From Eulemur rufifrons (Eukaryota; Chordata; Mammalia; Primates; Lemuridae), in the NCBI RefSeq assembly GCF_041146395.1, contig NC_090995.1, positions 11,572,501 to 11,636,500 on the forward strand: a stretch of 64,000 nucleotides of DNA. Reading direction: 5' to 3'. Position 1 is the stretch's first letter; every line of letters starts with the position of its first letter. This document shows, one piece after another, positions 1-11,384 of the stretch. The notes under the pieces are model-generated. The model made no database searches, had not been told where the DNA came from, and saw only the letters and a list, made by a program, of their open reading frames with translations. A program made the translations under genes and the position numbers.

Positions 1-1002
1 ACCTGCAGAAGTGGTGATTTTCTTTTTTTTTTCCCACTCAGATTAAACCAGGCAAGAGCTAGACAATGCCCCTCCCCTACTATTGCCGCCTTCCTGAAGC
101 TCAACTAGTATTGTATTTCTGTTTTATGGCTCTTGGGAGCTGATTACCCACAGCCAGATCCTCCTTGTGGACGAGAAAATAAATTGGAACAAACCCCTTG
201 GATTTAAGTATCATTTACAAACAGAGGTAAGGCTTTGGTCCCCGGGCTTCTTGCAGGATCGATTTTACCAGGTGATTGAAGCCAGACAGACGATGGAACA
301 ACAAAGAATAGCCACTTTACAAGCCCACCAGTCCTTTACCATCTTAGGTACACTTTATTGTAATATCATTAGGAGGTGATTATGTTATTATCAAATTCAC
401 AGAATATATTATATTCCGCATCGAGTCTTATTTTCTTAAAAATAATGTTTCTTCTGTCGTCACCTGTTACTTCCCAAGAATATTCTTACTTTTCAGGCAG
501 GGAAGTGTCAAAGTCACCTGGACAATATTCCTAGAAAGGGCAAAGGCCCTGCCTGGGGTTGGGTCTCGTTTTGGAGCATGAGGTTGGCACTCTGAGAGCC
601 AAACCTTCTGTCACTTCCTCTAGGGCACTCGGTTTAGTGCAGTGATCCTTATCGGAATGTTTTGTTGATTTCGTAGGAGGAATGGCTGTGTACCCATGTG
701 CAGGGAGCATTTAATTGCTGTGAGAGTCTGATGACCCACCACCATTTTAGCTATGTTTTTGCTATTTTTATATGCATTTTGTGGGTCAGTGTGTTCATCT
801 TTAAAAAGCGGTAGATACATTGGCCTTACAACAGAATTTCTTCTTGTGGAATAAAAACTGATAATAATCTTTCGTCTTCAAGAATCTGATGACTGAGCTT
901 TGTAGGAACGTACCCCACCGTTGGACCAGGGCCCGGCCACTTCCCACCAATTGGAGGAAGCTACTTAACTGAAGGCCGAGGAGGTGGGTAGTTTGGCTCA
1001 AT

Positions 1003-1048
1003 CTGTTATCGTTATCAGCAACATATTATCTAAAGGTACCGATAACAG
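1003..1048. promoter_or_regulatory. Cluster of four GATA-type motifs in an inverted repeat
   Basis: CTGTTATCG at 1003-1011 is exactly reverse-complemented by CGATAACAG at 1040-1048. Between and within these are TTATC cores at 1006-1010, 1012-1016 and 1026-1030 (the last in the AGATAA context on the minus strand) and GATAA at 1041-1045. Four cores in 46 bp is denser than expected by chance in AT-rich DNA, but function is only inferred. Confidence 0.3.
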
Positions 1049-1872
1049 GTGACTAGCAAATCGGAAAATTGGCCTTGGCAAATGGAACAAGTAGAATAGA
1101 TGAGACTATATAAGTCCTTTTATGACCTTTCAGGGGGAGAAAAATAAGCAAAACTGTTTTGTTTTTTTTTAAATTTTAAATATTCACCGCAAAACCTAAA
1201 TTATACAAAATCTATTTCTACTTGAATCTCTTTACATATGAAAATCCACATCTTTGAAAGCAGTATGGTCTGTAAAGCATGTTGTCAACCGTATTTGCTG
1301 AAAAATACATCTACAGCTCAGAGGGAGGTGTAAAATGGCTCTAGGAATTTTTGATCCCAGCCACTCTGGGTCGGAGAAGGAAGACCACATCCCACTCACC
1401 AGTCTACACACACATTTTAATGGTAGGAGTCCAACACTTGCCACAGATAACACTAAACCAAGCAGGGAAACTTTCTGTAAAAACAACAAAAAAGTTACAA
1501 TGTAAATAGTTATATTAGTTACTTTCCTTGTGATTAAACTATAGAATTTTGTTATTTCTTTTGGAACTTAGTTCTCTGTCGGAAAATGGTTCACTTTGAC
1601 CTATTTCTTTGGTCAGTCAAACTGAAGGAAGGAGGCTTGTTTATATATAGATTCCTGTATATTTAACTTTTGAGTATGTGGGACCAATGGCCAGTATATT
1701 CTAATAGAGACAAATCTCCCAAACCTTACCTAGGATACTCTGTTCACCTTGCCATGTCCATCTTGCAATGAGACCTAACTTGCACCTGCCTGCTCTTCTG
1801 CATGATTGGACTCCAAAGACTATTACTGATGATGGGAATTGTCCTGTGTCATTGTTATAAATGGACTTAAAG

Positions 1873-1902
1873 CACACACACACACACACACGCATACACA
1901 CA
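1873..1902. repeat. (CA)n microsatellite, interrupted
   Basis: Mostly uninterrupted CA dinucleotides with CG and TA interruptions near the high-coordinate end. Confidence 0.9.
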
Positions 1903-3837
1903 GTCACCCATCTGCACCCTTGCAGTTCTAGGTCAACCCTGGAAGGCAAAACCATGCACGGCCAGTTTCTTTGCAAAGTCTTAGTTGTGAGAACTGAAGT
2001 CAGTCAGCCCGATGGATAAAAAATGCAATCTCAATGATGTTTAAAAAGGACTTGAAATCGTTCAAATCATGTCTGTGTTCTTTCTCACACTCTTCCATTT
2101 CTATTTTTTTCCCTCCTTTATTTTCAAAATGTCTGTGGAACAAGAGGATGAACTGGGGGAGAACTTTGGCTTCTTGGACTCTTTGTAGGTGGATACTGAA
2201 TCGATACATTGTGATTTCTGTTTCTTGTGGATTATTAAAGTCAGAGGAAATGTGCTTCCTTTAACATAAAACCAAATCCAAACCCAGACTTTGTTGGAGT
2301 TTGCCTGTTGACGATGGTCATTATGCCGCTCATTGTCTCCGGTTGCGTGTGCTCACAGGACCTCCGAAAGGTCTCACATGATGTCATTTTGACACCCGGT
2401 GAAAGAAACCCGTCCTGTGGTCTGACTGTGCCAGGGAATAAATGAGAAATAAGGATTGACCTACTTTCTCACCTTGGGTCAAGAGTGTGTGATGTGAATG
2501 TGACCACGCAAAATGCTGTTTTCGTTTGAAACTGGTTTCTTCTAAAAAAAATGACCTTTGTTTCTGTCTGCAGATACTAGTTGTATAGCTTTAATTCAGG
2601 AAGTTTCCTTTAAGGTATGAAACCAATGAAGGAAAAAAGATCATTTCCTGGGAGCATTAGGTGAGTAGAATAGGGTTCAATGTCCTAGGTTAATTATCAA
2701 ATTCTAATCGCTTTAATTATATTCTAAGAGAAAAGGCAAAAGCTTTTTTTCTTTTTTTTGTCTACATGGTAGCCAACTTTGATATCTCAAACTCCTTGGA
2801 GAATTAACAAATGTGATTTTGTGGCTTGATGAGGGTGTCACTGCACTGGCATTAGTTTACCTGGCAGCGTCTGAATGACGTTGAGGAGTGGCCCTTCTAA
2901 TTCGGTAAATCACTTAACCAGTTAATTACTAGGAAGCCTGGAAGATAAACATACTTACTCTTTGGAGTTATCACATTTATCCTTATATTTATTTTCTGTT
3001 GGAAAATAGAAACCTTTCATTATCTCTGGCATAACTTCTGTTCTAATTTAAACCACAGATCCTTACTCTCTTTAAAAATATAAGTTTAAAAAAATGGTCA
3101 ATCGTAGGTACCTGAAACTGCCCACAATAGTAAGAAGGGAAATTGAATTCCACAAGAAGATCGTTCATGGAGAGAAAGAGTCAGGAGGAGTATTGGTGCA
3201 TTCCTGATACCATAAAGGGTTACCAAATATTTGGTAATTTTGACCAAGTTTGCAGTGGGAAGAAACAAGGGGTCTTGGATATTACTTTACTTGAAGGTAC
3301 TTAGGAAACAACGAGCTGTGAAGGATGAATCTACTTGCTCAGTAACGGCCCTGGGTTCCAGCCAAGGTAGAGGTTTCTGACATTACCAATTCATCAGAAT
3401 GGTGTTTTGTACTGGCAACATGCCTTTTCTCCAAGGGTCTTGAAAGGCCTGCTTGGAAGACATCTGCAAGTGGTGAAATACACCGACAGTCACACCATCT
3501 CAGATAACCTCGCGTCGGGAACCACTGGAAGCATCTGTAGCGGGTCACACTTCTCAGCCACCTGAATTGCGATGACACAGAAACAAGTGAAACACCCCTG
3601 TGAAGTTTACCACACTCTTTATGTGAAATATTGCTTACTTTAAATGCATTCACATCCCAACATAAAATAAGTCTAAAGAGCAATTTAGGGGATTCAAGTT
3701 TCACTCCCTGGAGTACGTGGTTTTATCTCCTCATCATGGAATTCGCAGTGACGTCCTTTGCCCGATCTTGTCTGGCATCTTTCTGTTTGGCCAATAGTCC
3801 AGATTGTCTGCAACTCAAAAGTAACATTACTCATCCC

Positions 3838-4081
3838 TGAGCAAGAGGGAGACCCCGTCTCTACTAAAAATAGAAAGAAATTAGCCAAACAACTAAAAAT
3901 AGAAAAAAATTAGCCAAGCATGGTGGAACATGCCTGTAGTCCCAGCTACTTGGGAGGCTGAGGCAGGAGGATCGCTTCAGCCCAGGAGTCTGAGGTTGCT
4001 GTGAGCTAGGCTGACGCCACGGCACTCACTCTAGCCCGGGCAACAGAGTGAGACTCTGTCTCAAAAAAAAAAAAAAAAAAA
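3838..4081 (+). mobile_element. Alu SINE, 5'-truncated, strepsirrhine type
   Basis: Starts inside the left arm (GAGACCCCGTCTCTACTAAA), continues through the A-rich linker, which is partly duplicated (two copies of ACTAAAAATAGAAA), then the right arm with TAGTCCCAGCTACTTGGGAG and the GCTAGGCTGACGCCACGG diagnostic stretch, and ends in an A tail of about 18. The 5' half of the left arm is missing. The duplicated linker and the diagnostic stretch are the form seen in lemur and galago Alus. Confidence 0.93.
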
Positions 4082-5054
4082 GGAAAAATAAAAGAAAAAA
4101 ACCAACAACAAATAAAGCAAAACAAAACAAACCAAAATGTTATTCATCTAAAAACTCCTTCACTCTCTACCGAGAAGGCTGTCTCACACATGATTACCTT
4201 CCATTAACACTTATAAAACCGTGTTGAGAATATTGTCTGTGAACAGTTACACAAAAGATCAATTTTTATAATGCAAATAATACTTTATACAAACCAAGGG
4301 AACTAATAACATTAAAGTATTTCTTCAACAAAAGGAAGATTTTCAAAAAGCAACTGCATTTTCCTTCATATATTGCAAACTTGCATGTGGCATAAATCAA
4401 GTTCTAAGAAGATTGCTCTGAGTTTCTAGTTTAACTTCTCAGCTACATTATAAAGCAGTTCATTAATTCACTTTGCTTAAAAATAACCAGTTACAGCAAA
4501 ATGACTTTATCTCATTTACTTTTTAAAAAAATAATAATGTGTTTTAATTAGTGGTATGCCTTGAATGAGTCCATTTAATTATTTGCTTAAAGCAATGAAA
4601 CTGGAAATCTGTTTCAATGTTCTTATTTCGTCTAATTGTATGTAAGTACACTTAATGAGTCGTCATAAGAAAATTTTGGATATTTTCCGTTATATTATGG
4701 GAGATGAAACCATTTTTAAAATTTTTATTTAAAAAACGCCCAATGGGTAGTTCATCTCTGCATTATGGAAAGTTTGCTGTTGTACGCGTTTCTTCCGGGA
4801 GCCGCTGGGGCTAGATGCTGAGCTCGTTATACTTCAGGCTTCACAATCTCCAAATCAACAAACGATATCACAACGGTACCAGAGTCCCTTTGCAATGACA
4901 TTCTTGTATGAAGCCAAATCTCTGAAATACGTCCAGTCTGTTGGTGACTGTTGGAGCCCTAAAATAAAGTAGAATTTGGTTATTTATTATCTTCTGTTAA
5001 AAGATGCAACTCAGAACATCCCTGAACATCTGATCCAGAAAATCGAGCTGTAGA

Positions 5055-5240
5055 CATTCACTCATTGATTGATGCCACAAATACTTGTCGAGCCCTTCCA
5101 TCTGCCAAATTGTTCTAGGTTCACAGAGATGGGATGAATTCAGCAAACTTCCTGCCTTCCTGTAGTCCACATTGTAGAGAGGGATTCGAACCCAGGTCTC
5201 CGATTCCGAAAGCTCCTGCATAGTCTTTTCCACGGGGTGG
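5055..5240 (-). mobile_element. L2 3' end next to a MIR-like fragment
   Basis: TTCACTCATTGATTGATGCC followed by a TTGTCGAGCCC-type stretch resembles the antisense L2 3' terminus; GGGATTCGAACCCAGGTCTC near 5188 resembles the antisense of the tRNA-derived promoter box of MIR. Both are heavily diverged and the boundary between them is unclear. Confidence 0.5.
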
Positions 5241-5964
5241 TTCTAACCAGGTTGCAGCTCCGCAGTGTACAGAACCCTGGGGTCTGTGGCCAGAGTCACA
5301 TTCTTTAATGCTGTCCTGAATTTTCAAGGTGACATAATTATATCGATAATATAGACTATTCTACCTGGGAAAGATCTAATTTTTTTGAGGGAGATTCCAG
5401 CTTATGCATAAATAAACAGGAATAAGTACTTAATTCCACTTGGAGTTTTTAGTCATTTCATAGTGTTCCATATAAAATCCATATTTCAGTGCACGTGAGG
5501 TCACAGGCAATTCTATTTTAAATATTCCGCAAAGGATGTCCCCCCCACACAGTGGGACTAGTGAAACACAGTAGGTCCAAGATCCAGAAGCAAACCGTTT
5601 CCCTTGAAATTATAGTTTAAGATTTATTTTAATTACCTAAATAATTTTAATTAATATGAGATGTAGCAAATGAACTCTGGATACTTCCTAACTACTTTCT
5701 CATTCCTTACTCCTTTCTAATTTATTCTTATGTTAATTTGCAGTTGATTTTTTTTTTTCCCTAGGCTTTTAGCTGAACTAATGGAAACCCAGATGGACAT
5801 GCTGCTCCTGGTAGTCATCCACTGGAGGTCATTATGACTGAGGTCGATAGTTAAAATTAACAACGGGATCCCTCAAATACCAAAGGTTGAATAACTGTGC
5901 ACATGTAGGTGTTCTCATTCAAAAAAAATTGGTGCTAACTCTTTGTGCTGACACTCTTTGGCAT

Positions 5965-6560
5965 AAGGCATAGAAGGGGAGGGATTTAAGATCAATGAGA
6001 TAAAATCCTGGTCCCTTGAGAAGCTCCAGTTATCAACAGAGCTATCAGTGGAGCTAAGACATACGTGCAAATTGAAAGCACAAAAGGCAAATAACTCCGC
6101 TTTGAGATTCTAGGAAGTTTCCTGGAGGAACTGACATTGATTTGCTGCTTATAAGATGCTTGGAGAGTGCCGGACAGAAGGAATGCAGACAAGAAGGACA
6201 CGGCAATGGTAGGTGGAAAGTTTGAGAGACATGAAATGGTATGGCAGGTGCGGTGGGGAGTGGTAGGAGATGAGAATAAAACAGAAGGTGAGGGTCTTCT
6301 ATACTATGTGAAAGGCTTTGCCTGGGTGAGGGAGAGTCATCAAAAGCATTATCAAGGCCAAGCTACAGTCAGATGTGTGATTCCGAAACGGCAGCCTGTA
6401 GACGATGAGAGCAGAGGAGGGTACTGGAACAAGAACGGCTGGGTAGGATGTTCTCATCAAAAGGTGAAGGGAAACTGATTAAAGAGGCAGATTAAAAAGG
6501 CGTAGATGGGTGGAATAGTCTAATTGGTGAGAGAATTTAAGAGTGACGAGGAAGGCAGAG
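5965..6560 (-). mobile_element. L2-type LINE 3' remnant
   Basis: The plus strand reads like the reverse of L2 3' sequence: a 'gatcaatgagataaaatcct' stretch, then 'gtaggagatgagaa' and 'ctatgtgaaaggctttg' segments in the expected order. Recognised by general resemblance; open frames inside (for example 6167-6478) are by chance. Confidence 0.45.
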
Positions 6561-6569
6561 TAGGAAAAA

Positions 6570-6770
6570 ATAAGAGTTAACATGTACGGAGTCCTTCCTG
6601 TATACTACCTGCTGTCCTCAGCCTAACACAAGCTATCTCATTAAGACCACATAACGAGTCTATGGGAGCAGCATTGTTACTTTTCCCATTGCACAGAGGG
6701 GAAAGTTAGGCATTGGAGGTTCAGTAACAGCTGGCAAATTGTGGACAATTTGAACCCAAGCAGTTTGCGT
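6570..6770 (-). mobile_element. MIR SINE remnant
   Basis: Plus strand has the MIR antisense order: terminal segment, CTATCTCATTAAGACC, TTCCCATTGCACAGAGGGGA, then AACCCAAGCAG towards the tRNA-derived end. Same orientation as ARHGAP24. Confidence 0.7.
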
Positions 6771-6774
6771 AACA

Positions 6775-6785
6775 TTTATTTTATT
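6775..6785 (-). terminator. Candidate distal poly(A) signal (overlapping AATAAA)
   Basis: The minus strand reads AATAAAATAAA, two overlapping canonical hexamers, about 1.85 kb past the stop codon and just beyond a MIR. Whether ARHGAP24 transcripts end here or at 7218-7223 or 8144-8149 cannot be told from sequence. Confidence 0.3.
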
Positions 6786-7217
6786 CCTATTGCATCATAT
6801 AGCTTCCTGGGTGAGTCTGAGGTTTTCGTTAATTAAGACAGGGGCTGGAAAAAGATGAAAAGGTGTGGAGGGAGAGTTATTGAGATCAATGTTGCCCATT
6901 TAGACTTTGAATTTCCTGTAGGATATCCATGTGGAAGTATCTGGTTAAATAATTGGAAAGTGGAATTAAAGCTAAAGAAGTTACTGCTGTATAGATATTG
7001 CTTGATACCAAAGGACCACATCACGCTTGCTCAGCGGGCAGGTAGAAACAAAAGCAGGACAGTGACAAGAATGAATGCTGTAAAGACCATGCATGGCCCC
7101 CTTGAAAATAAACACACACAAACGTACAACCTTCAAACAACACAGACTTCATGAACTCAAGTATGTAGTCTTTACTTCCAATTATGCCTTTTGTGACTTT
7201 TTGTTATAGTGTGAGAT

Positions 7218-7223
7218 TTATTT
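7218..7223 (-). terminator. ARHGAP24: Candidate poly(A) signal AATAAA of ARHGAP24
   Basis: Canonical AATAAA on the minus strand, about 1.4 kb past the stop codon. Downstream on the minus strand lies a GU-rich run (TGTGTTGTTTGAAGGTTGTA and a GTGTGTG stretch near 7115-7150), the usual companion of a cleavage site. It is the first canonical hexamer after the stop codon. Confidence 0.4.
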
Positions 7224-8143
7224 GCCTGTCTTCCCAAAATCATTGCCTTATTGAAGTGTGAAGAATTGTCCTTCCAAAACTCTAGCTCCAGAGAGCCCTG
7301 GGTTTTTCTAAACAGTTAGCATTACTGATGTTCACATTTGTCAAAATTGGACCTTCAAACATTCATGATTTAACATTATTGTGAATGAATATGTTTTCAA
7401 CAGGGAAGGGTGATATTGTCAAAATTCGAAGCAAAATAGTTTGTTTCTTCTAAACTTTTCTGTTTCTCCTCCTGATCCTCTTCCCAAACTGCACCCCCCC
7501 CCCATCCTCCTCTTGCTGCAAAAACACCTTTACCAGCTATGATGTAGAAAGAATCCCGGATTGCAACAGCCCTAGTGAGAGAAAAATGTCACTATATGAC
7601 AGGCACTGTAGCAGTTACACTGAGAGGGACACAGTGATGCCGTTTCACTGCTGCTGTTCCAAGGTGCAATTGTTGGGGCGCAGGGACAGGTTTTGGGTGG
7701 GGGACAGGTGCTCATATGGATATGGGTTAGCAAGTGTTGTTTCCCAACTCCCAAACCGCAGGAAGAATTCCTCTAACGACATCTAGCAGTCATGGAGATT
7801 CATTCCAGAAGGACAGAGTAATTCCAGGCATGGCTGGTAAAATGCCATTCTTTACCATTTTTCCCCTCTAAGGAGCATTGTGCGTAGTAGGTACGCATCC
7901 AGGGATCTGGCAATGCAGGCAGGGGGCTCGAGATGGGGGCTTTCTTACGCAGCTTCAAAGTTTCTCCATCAAATCGTCTCACAAAACAAAACTGAGAAGT
8001 GCCAAGGGAAGAACTGAAAGAGCAGCTCAAAGGTTCCTGGTGATCCTACTGTATTTTATAGAATTATTTGCATTTCTCTTTTTGGTCATGGCAAGGTCAA
8101 TGGGCACAAATAGCACAGCCACAAAGTTATTTTTCTTTTGATT

Positions 8144-8149
8144 TTTAAT
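8144..8149 (-). terminator. ARHGAP24: Candidate proximal poly(A) signal (ATTAAA)
   Basis: The common variant hexamer ATTAAA on the minus strand, about 490 nt past the stop. It is weak evidence alone. Confidence 0.2.
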
Positions 8150-8160
8150 AACTCATCTTA

Positions 8161-8194
8161 TATATATTTATATATATTTATATATATTTATATT
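8161..8194. repeat. TATATATTTA tandem tract
   Basis: Three near-identical copies of a 10-bp TATATATTTA unit followed by a TATTT end. It lies within the probable 3' UTR, where it would make a very AU-rich segment of RNA. Confidence 0.85.
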
Positions 8195-8634
8195 TCTGCT
8201 TATCTTCATTTCTTCAGCAAAAAGGGAAATAAAAATATTGATCTATAAAATAAGCTGATGATATAACACAATGCCAAAAATAGCTCATGTTAAGTGCAAG
8301 AGGTGAAGCTTGAAAGCAAGCTAAATTGCAACAACGTATCGATTTAACATTTTTAAATACAAGACTTGCAATAAAATAATTCTTGCAATATGCTTCTCAT
8401 TTTTAGTTTACGGTTTAAAAACTACTCTCTATACACATATCCAGTTGTAACACTTGCACAGTAGCGTTATGAGGCATGATATAACTTTGGTACACATCGC
8501 AGCTATGGATGGCTAATGTCTGTAAATGACACTCCTTCCCCAGTTAGACTCTGTACAGCCAGGGGACCAGCCACCTGATCCCGTATACCGTCCCCCCAGA
8601 ATCCCCAGAGTTCTTCCCAGCGGGGGACGCAGGC

Positions 8635-8878
8635 TCACTGGATCCATATCGTGTTTCCTCGCTCGGTTCTCCGGGGTTCCACCGTCAGCTCCCCAAACGT
8701 GGAAAAAAACTGCTCCATTTCCTTCTGCAACATGTCGTTTCTCTTCTCAGCGTCTTCCTTTGCTCGCTCGGCGTTTCGCATTTTGATTTCTATCATGGTA
8801 AACTTTTTCCTCTCTTGATCTAGTTCATCGTGGAGGCTCATCATTTCTGTTTCCAAAGTCAAGTTTCGTTGTTCTAAG
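8635..8878 (-). CDS. ARHGAP24: ARHGAP24 terminal coding exon (C-terminal coiled coil and stop)
   Basis: Last 81 codons. The exon begins with C completing an AG|C serine codon, preceded by a pyrimidine-rich acceptor ending TTTGTAG, and ends with TGA at 8635-8637 after the codons for TIWIQ. The product reads SLEQRNLTLETEMMSLHDEL and onward with heptad-like Leu/Met spacing and many Glu, Lys and Arg, then QFFSTFGELTVEPRRTERG. This is the FilGAP C-terminal coiled coil. In the known protein this region supports dimerisation and lies next to the filamin A-binding part that targets the GAP to actin at the leading edge. The sequence matches the human protein as I remember it almost without change, so the exon is under strong constraint. 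Phase agrees with the upstream exon at 10174-11251. Confidence 0.97.
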
Positions 8879-10173
8879 CTACAAAGGGTGGGGGGAGGGA
8901 ATAAGAGATAAAGTGGTTTTATTCACTTGCCATGCAGAGTACAAATGTTTTCTGAAATCTCTACAATGCTTAGAAACTTGGAGTAAAGCCCTTTTCAATA
9001 AGTAAAGCAAGGTCCGATGATTTAAAAGGTGTAACTACAACCATTTGAGTAATCGGGCCCCAAGCGCTGAGCCGTCGTTTCACAGTGAATGAATTGAATG
9101 CACGGCAAAGAGGCAGGAGGCGGCTCAACCCAGAAAGCTTCCTTTAACAGTAAATGTAAACTTGACTTTACTAAACGAAAGGGGGAAAAGTCTGATAAAG
9201 TTAGAAAAAAGAGAAGGCAATCACACTTGCTTTCCATCAAAGGAAAAATACCGCTAGAAAAATGACATTGTTAGATTAAGTCCACTGCTAAGAACTGGCT
9301 TTTCTGGGGCAGATAGAGTCCCATCGTATAAAAGGGTAGCAAAGTAGCCAGCTAACGTTGACAACGGAGGTGAAGACTACCTGTGTTAAATAAGCACGCC
9401 ACCTGGTATTTTGCAAAAATAGAGCCCCTCCAAGTATGCTGTTGTCCCCAACTCTTGCCACTTTCCAAGATGTTAATCTATATCACTATAAAGTGATAGC
9501 TATATTCTTTTGGATAATTGTAGAGTTGTAGGTGACCTCTTTAAAAACAGCGTGTTTTCTCATGACCATGAAAATCCAAAACATACATGAATACTCTTTT
9601 AAAAAGGAGAATTAAATACTTGTTTATTATAGCATGTATCTGAGCTCGCTGGAATCCTCAGGATCTGGAACTGAGCCCGGCAGACTCTTTCAGCATTCCA
9701 TGATTGAAGGAACCAAAAAAGAACGTCTGTGTACTTCTACACCTTTTTTTTTTTTTTTTTGCTGCCCTAATTTCATCCTTTTTTTGTCAGTGGAAACTCC
9801 CAGGCCCCTTGTGTTCTGTTCATCTCCTCGCAGCTCCTGTCCTTCCAGCCCTTAATCCGCATAATTAATAACGATCAAAGATAACATTATTGAGCACCTA
9901 CTCTTTGCCAGGGACAATGCTCAAAGACTGCTTACGTGCATTTGAGGTAGATACTACAGGTATTTCAACTTCTCACAGTAGGAAACCGAGGCTCCCGGAG
10001 ATCACGCTAACGTCCCCAGAGTCCCACCGCTCCCAAGTGGTGAAGCAAAGACTTGACTTTGGGTCTCTCTGACTTTGGACCCAGCGTATCTAACCCTGTG
10101 TGTGATCCTGTCCCCAAGAAGGAGGGGGCTGTCGCACCCTCTCTGGCAGTTACGACCCCCAGAGTTTCCTCAC
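8879..10173 (-). other. ARHGAP24: ARHGAP24 last intron
   Basis: A 1.3-kb GT-AG intron. It is single-copy DNA apart from a T-rich run near 9743-9760 and a MIR at about 9880-10100 close to its 5' end. No other exon is supported. Confidence 0.85.
9880..10100 (-). mobile_element. MIR SINE remnant
   Basis: The plus strand shows TTATTGAGCACCTACTCTTT, GCCAGGGACAATGCTCAAAG and AGTAGGAAACCGAGGCTCCC, the standard antisense MIR order. It lies about 75-290 bp inside the intron downstream of the 1078-bp exon. Confidence 0.8.
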
Positions 10174-11251
10174 CTCTTTATCCTGGACTCGTACTCTATC
10201 TTCTGTTTGGTCATTTCCTGTTTCAGGCTGGACACTAAGCTGTGCAGCGCACTGTGGCTGCTGGTGTTGTTACCCACGAACGTCTCACTGTTGTCGCTGC
10301 TGCTGGTGGCACGACTACTCCGACCTCCCACACTCCTGCGGTCGCTTTTGCTTTCATAGTCCCCGGGGTGGGCAAGGTCGTCCTGCAGGGGCCCGTCCAA
10401 AACAGGGTCCTCAAAGTTCCCACCATAAAAGTCTTGCTCTGGGCAGGTGGTGGTGGAAGAGCGGCAGGAGTTGGAGTTCTCGGGGAGGGAGATTTCACAG
10501 GACGAGGTGGACCAGGTGGCACTGTCCACGCTCTGTTTGTCGTCGAGGTTCAGCATGGAGAACTGCTGGTGGACGTTGTCGTAGGTGGAGAGTCTGTGGT
10601 GCTGGCCCGACTCTGCACACTGCTCTTTCTGCTTGTTGTCCCTCAGGGTCACGTAGCCATTGGGCAGCCAGCTCATGCTTCGACCGTTCGCAGGGCTCCC
10701 GAGGGCGTCGGTGTTCAAAACCCCCACCCGCATCGTTCCGTTCTGCACACTGTGGGTGCCCATTTTGGTTCCAGACCCCTTGAGCGAAGAGGTCCTTCTG
10801 GCCTGCAGGCTCCCGTTGGGGGTGGTTTGGGTTTTCTCGAAACCTTCTGCATTGCTGCTGCTGAAGGACCCGTTGGTGACTATCCCACTGCCCTTGTTGA
10901 AGGCGGGGTTCTTTTTGACCAGGAGCGGGGGGCTCCTGCAGACATCGGGCTTGTGAACACTGTTCCTCGGGCTGTTGGTTTTGCTGCTCGGTAGAGCTGG
11001 GGGTGATCCATTGTCCAGGCTGCTTCTCTGCGGGGACTCGGCCTTATCCCAGGAGCACCGCCTCCCAGGGCTGTCCTGGGTATTGTTGTTCTCCTTGCTC
11101 TGCGACTGACCCACGGTGGCTTTCTTCTGAGTTTCGTTGTTGTTGTTGCTCACGCCATCCTGGGGCTTGCTTTGCAGTTCTGCATCTTTGGGGAAGAGGC
11201 GATCGTGTTTGCTAATCATCACCGACATCAGCTGCTGGACCACCACGGTGC
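10174..11251 (-). CDS. ARHGAP24: ARHGAP24 large linker exon (Ser/Thr-rich, regulatory)
   Basis: This 1078-nt exon has phase 1 in and phase 2 out: G|GC start after a CCAG acceptor and AG|GTGAGG donor. It carries the last RhoGAP residues (TVVVQQLMSVMISKH) and then a long disordered region rich in Ser, Asn, Thr and Pro, and starts the coiled coil (SLVSSLKQEMTKQKIEYESR). Blocks such as NPAFNKGSGIVTNGSF, WLPNGYVTLRDNKQKEQ and LSTYDNVHQQFSMLNLDD match FilGAP. In the known protein this linker is phosphorylated by ROCK, which raises RacGAP activity. It has an extra Asn (VSNNNNETQ) compared with the human form I remember, which accounts for the one-residue longer product. No stop or frameshift is present. 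The 250-codon open frame on the opposite strand is a shadow of this GC-rich exon. Confidence 0.97.
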
Positions 11252-11384
11252 CTGGAACCGCACAGACAGCAAAGCAGCGTGAGGGAGACAATTTCGGTTT
11301 AGTCCCTAGACTGAACATGACTTCTAAAGAAACCTATTTAGGTGAACAGTCATCATTATTCTTAGCCTTGCCAAACTACATTCT

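Larger units (their letters stand above)
1..7190. other. Flank downstream of ARHGAP24, no gene supported
   Basis: AT-rich single-copy DNA mixed with old repeats (listed separately). The open frames here are under about 125 codons, lack family similarity I recognise, and show no exon-like pattern. In human the next gene in this direction is MAPK10, on the opposite strand and tail to tail; I saw no MAPK10 coding exon here, so its end is probably outside the window. The low-coordinate limit of the ARHGAP24 transcript is not fixed by sequence alone, so part of 6775-7190 could be transcribed. Confidence 0.6.
7200..8634 (-). other. ARHGAP24: Probable ARHGAP24 3' UTR
   Basis: Follows the TGA at 8635-8637 with no splice donor required. 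It contains few recognisable repeats, unlike the flanks, which fits an exonic UTR. The end is set provisionally at the AATAAA of 7218-7223. A variant ATTAAA at 8144-8149 could give a shorter form and the AATAAA pair at 6775-6785 a longer one. It includes a TA-rich tandem tract at 8161-8194 and a C9-10 run near 7493-7503. Confidence 0.45.

Noticed and set aside
1..600. Possible exon or 3' UTR of the neighbouring gene MAPK10
   Set aside because: Human gene order makes MAPK10 the expected neighbour, but no coding similarity or poly(A) layout supports its presence in this window.
5180..5240. tRNA-like B-box phrase (GGATTCGAACCC)
   Set aside because: It belongs to a MIR-type SINE remnant; no cloverleaf can be completed around it.
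10242..10994. 250-codon open frame on the plus strand opposite the linker exon
   Set aside because: It is the shadow of the GC-rich ARHGAP24 exon on the other strand; no domain, splice support or separate conservation signal.
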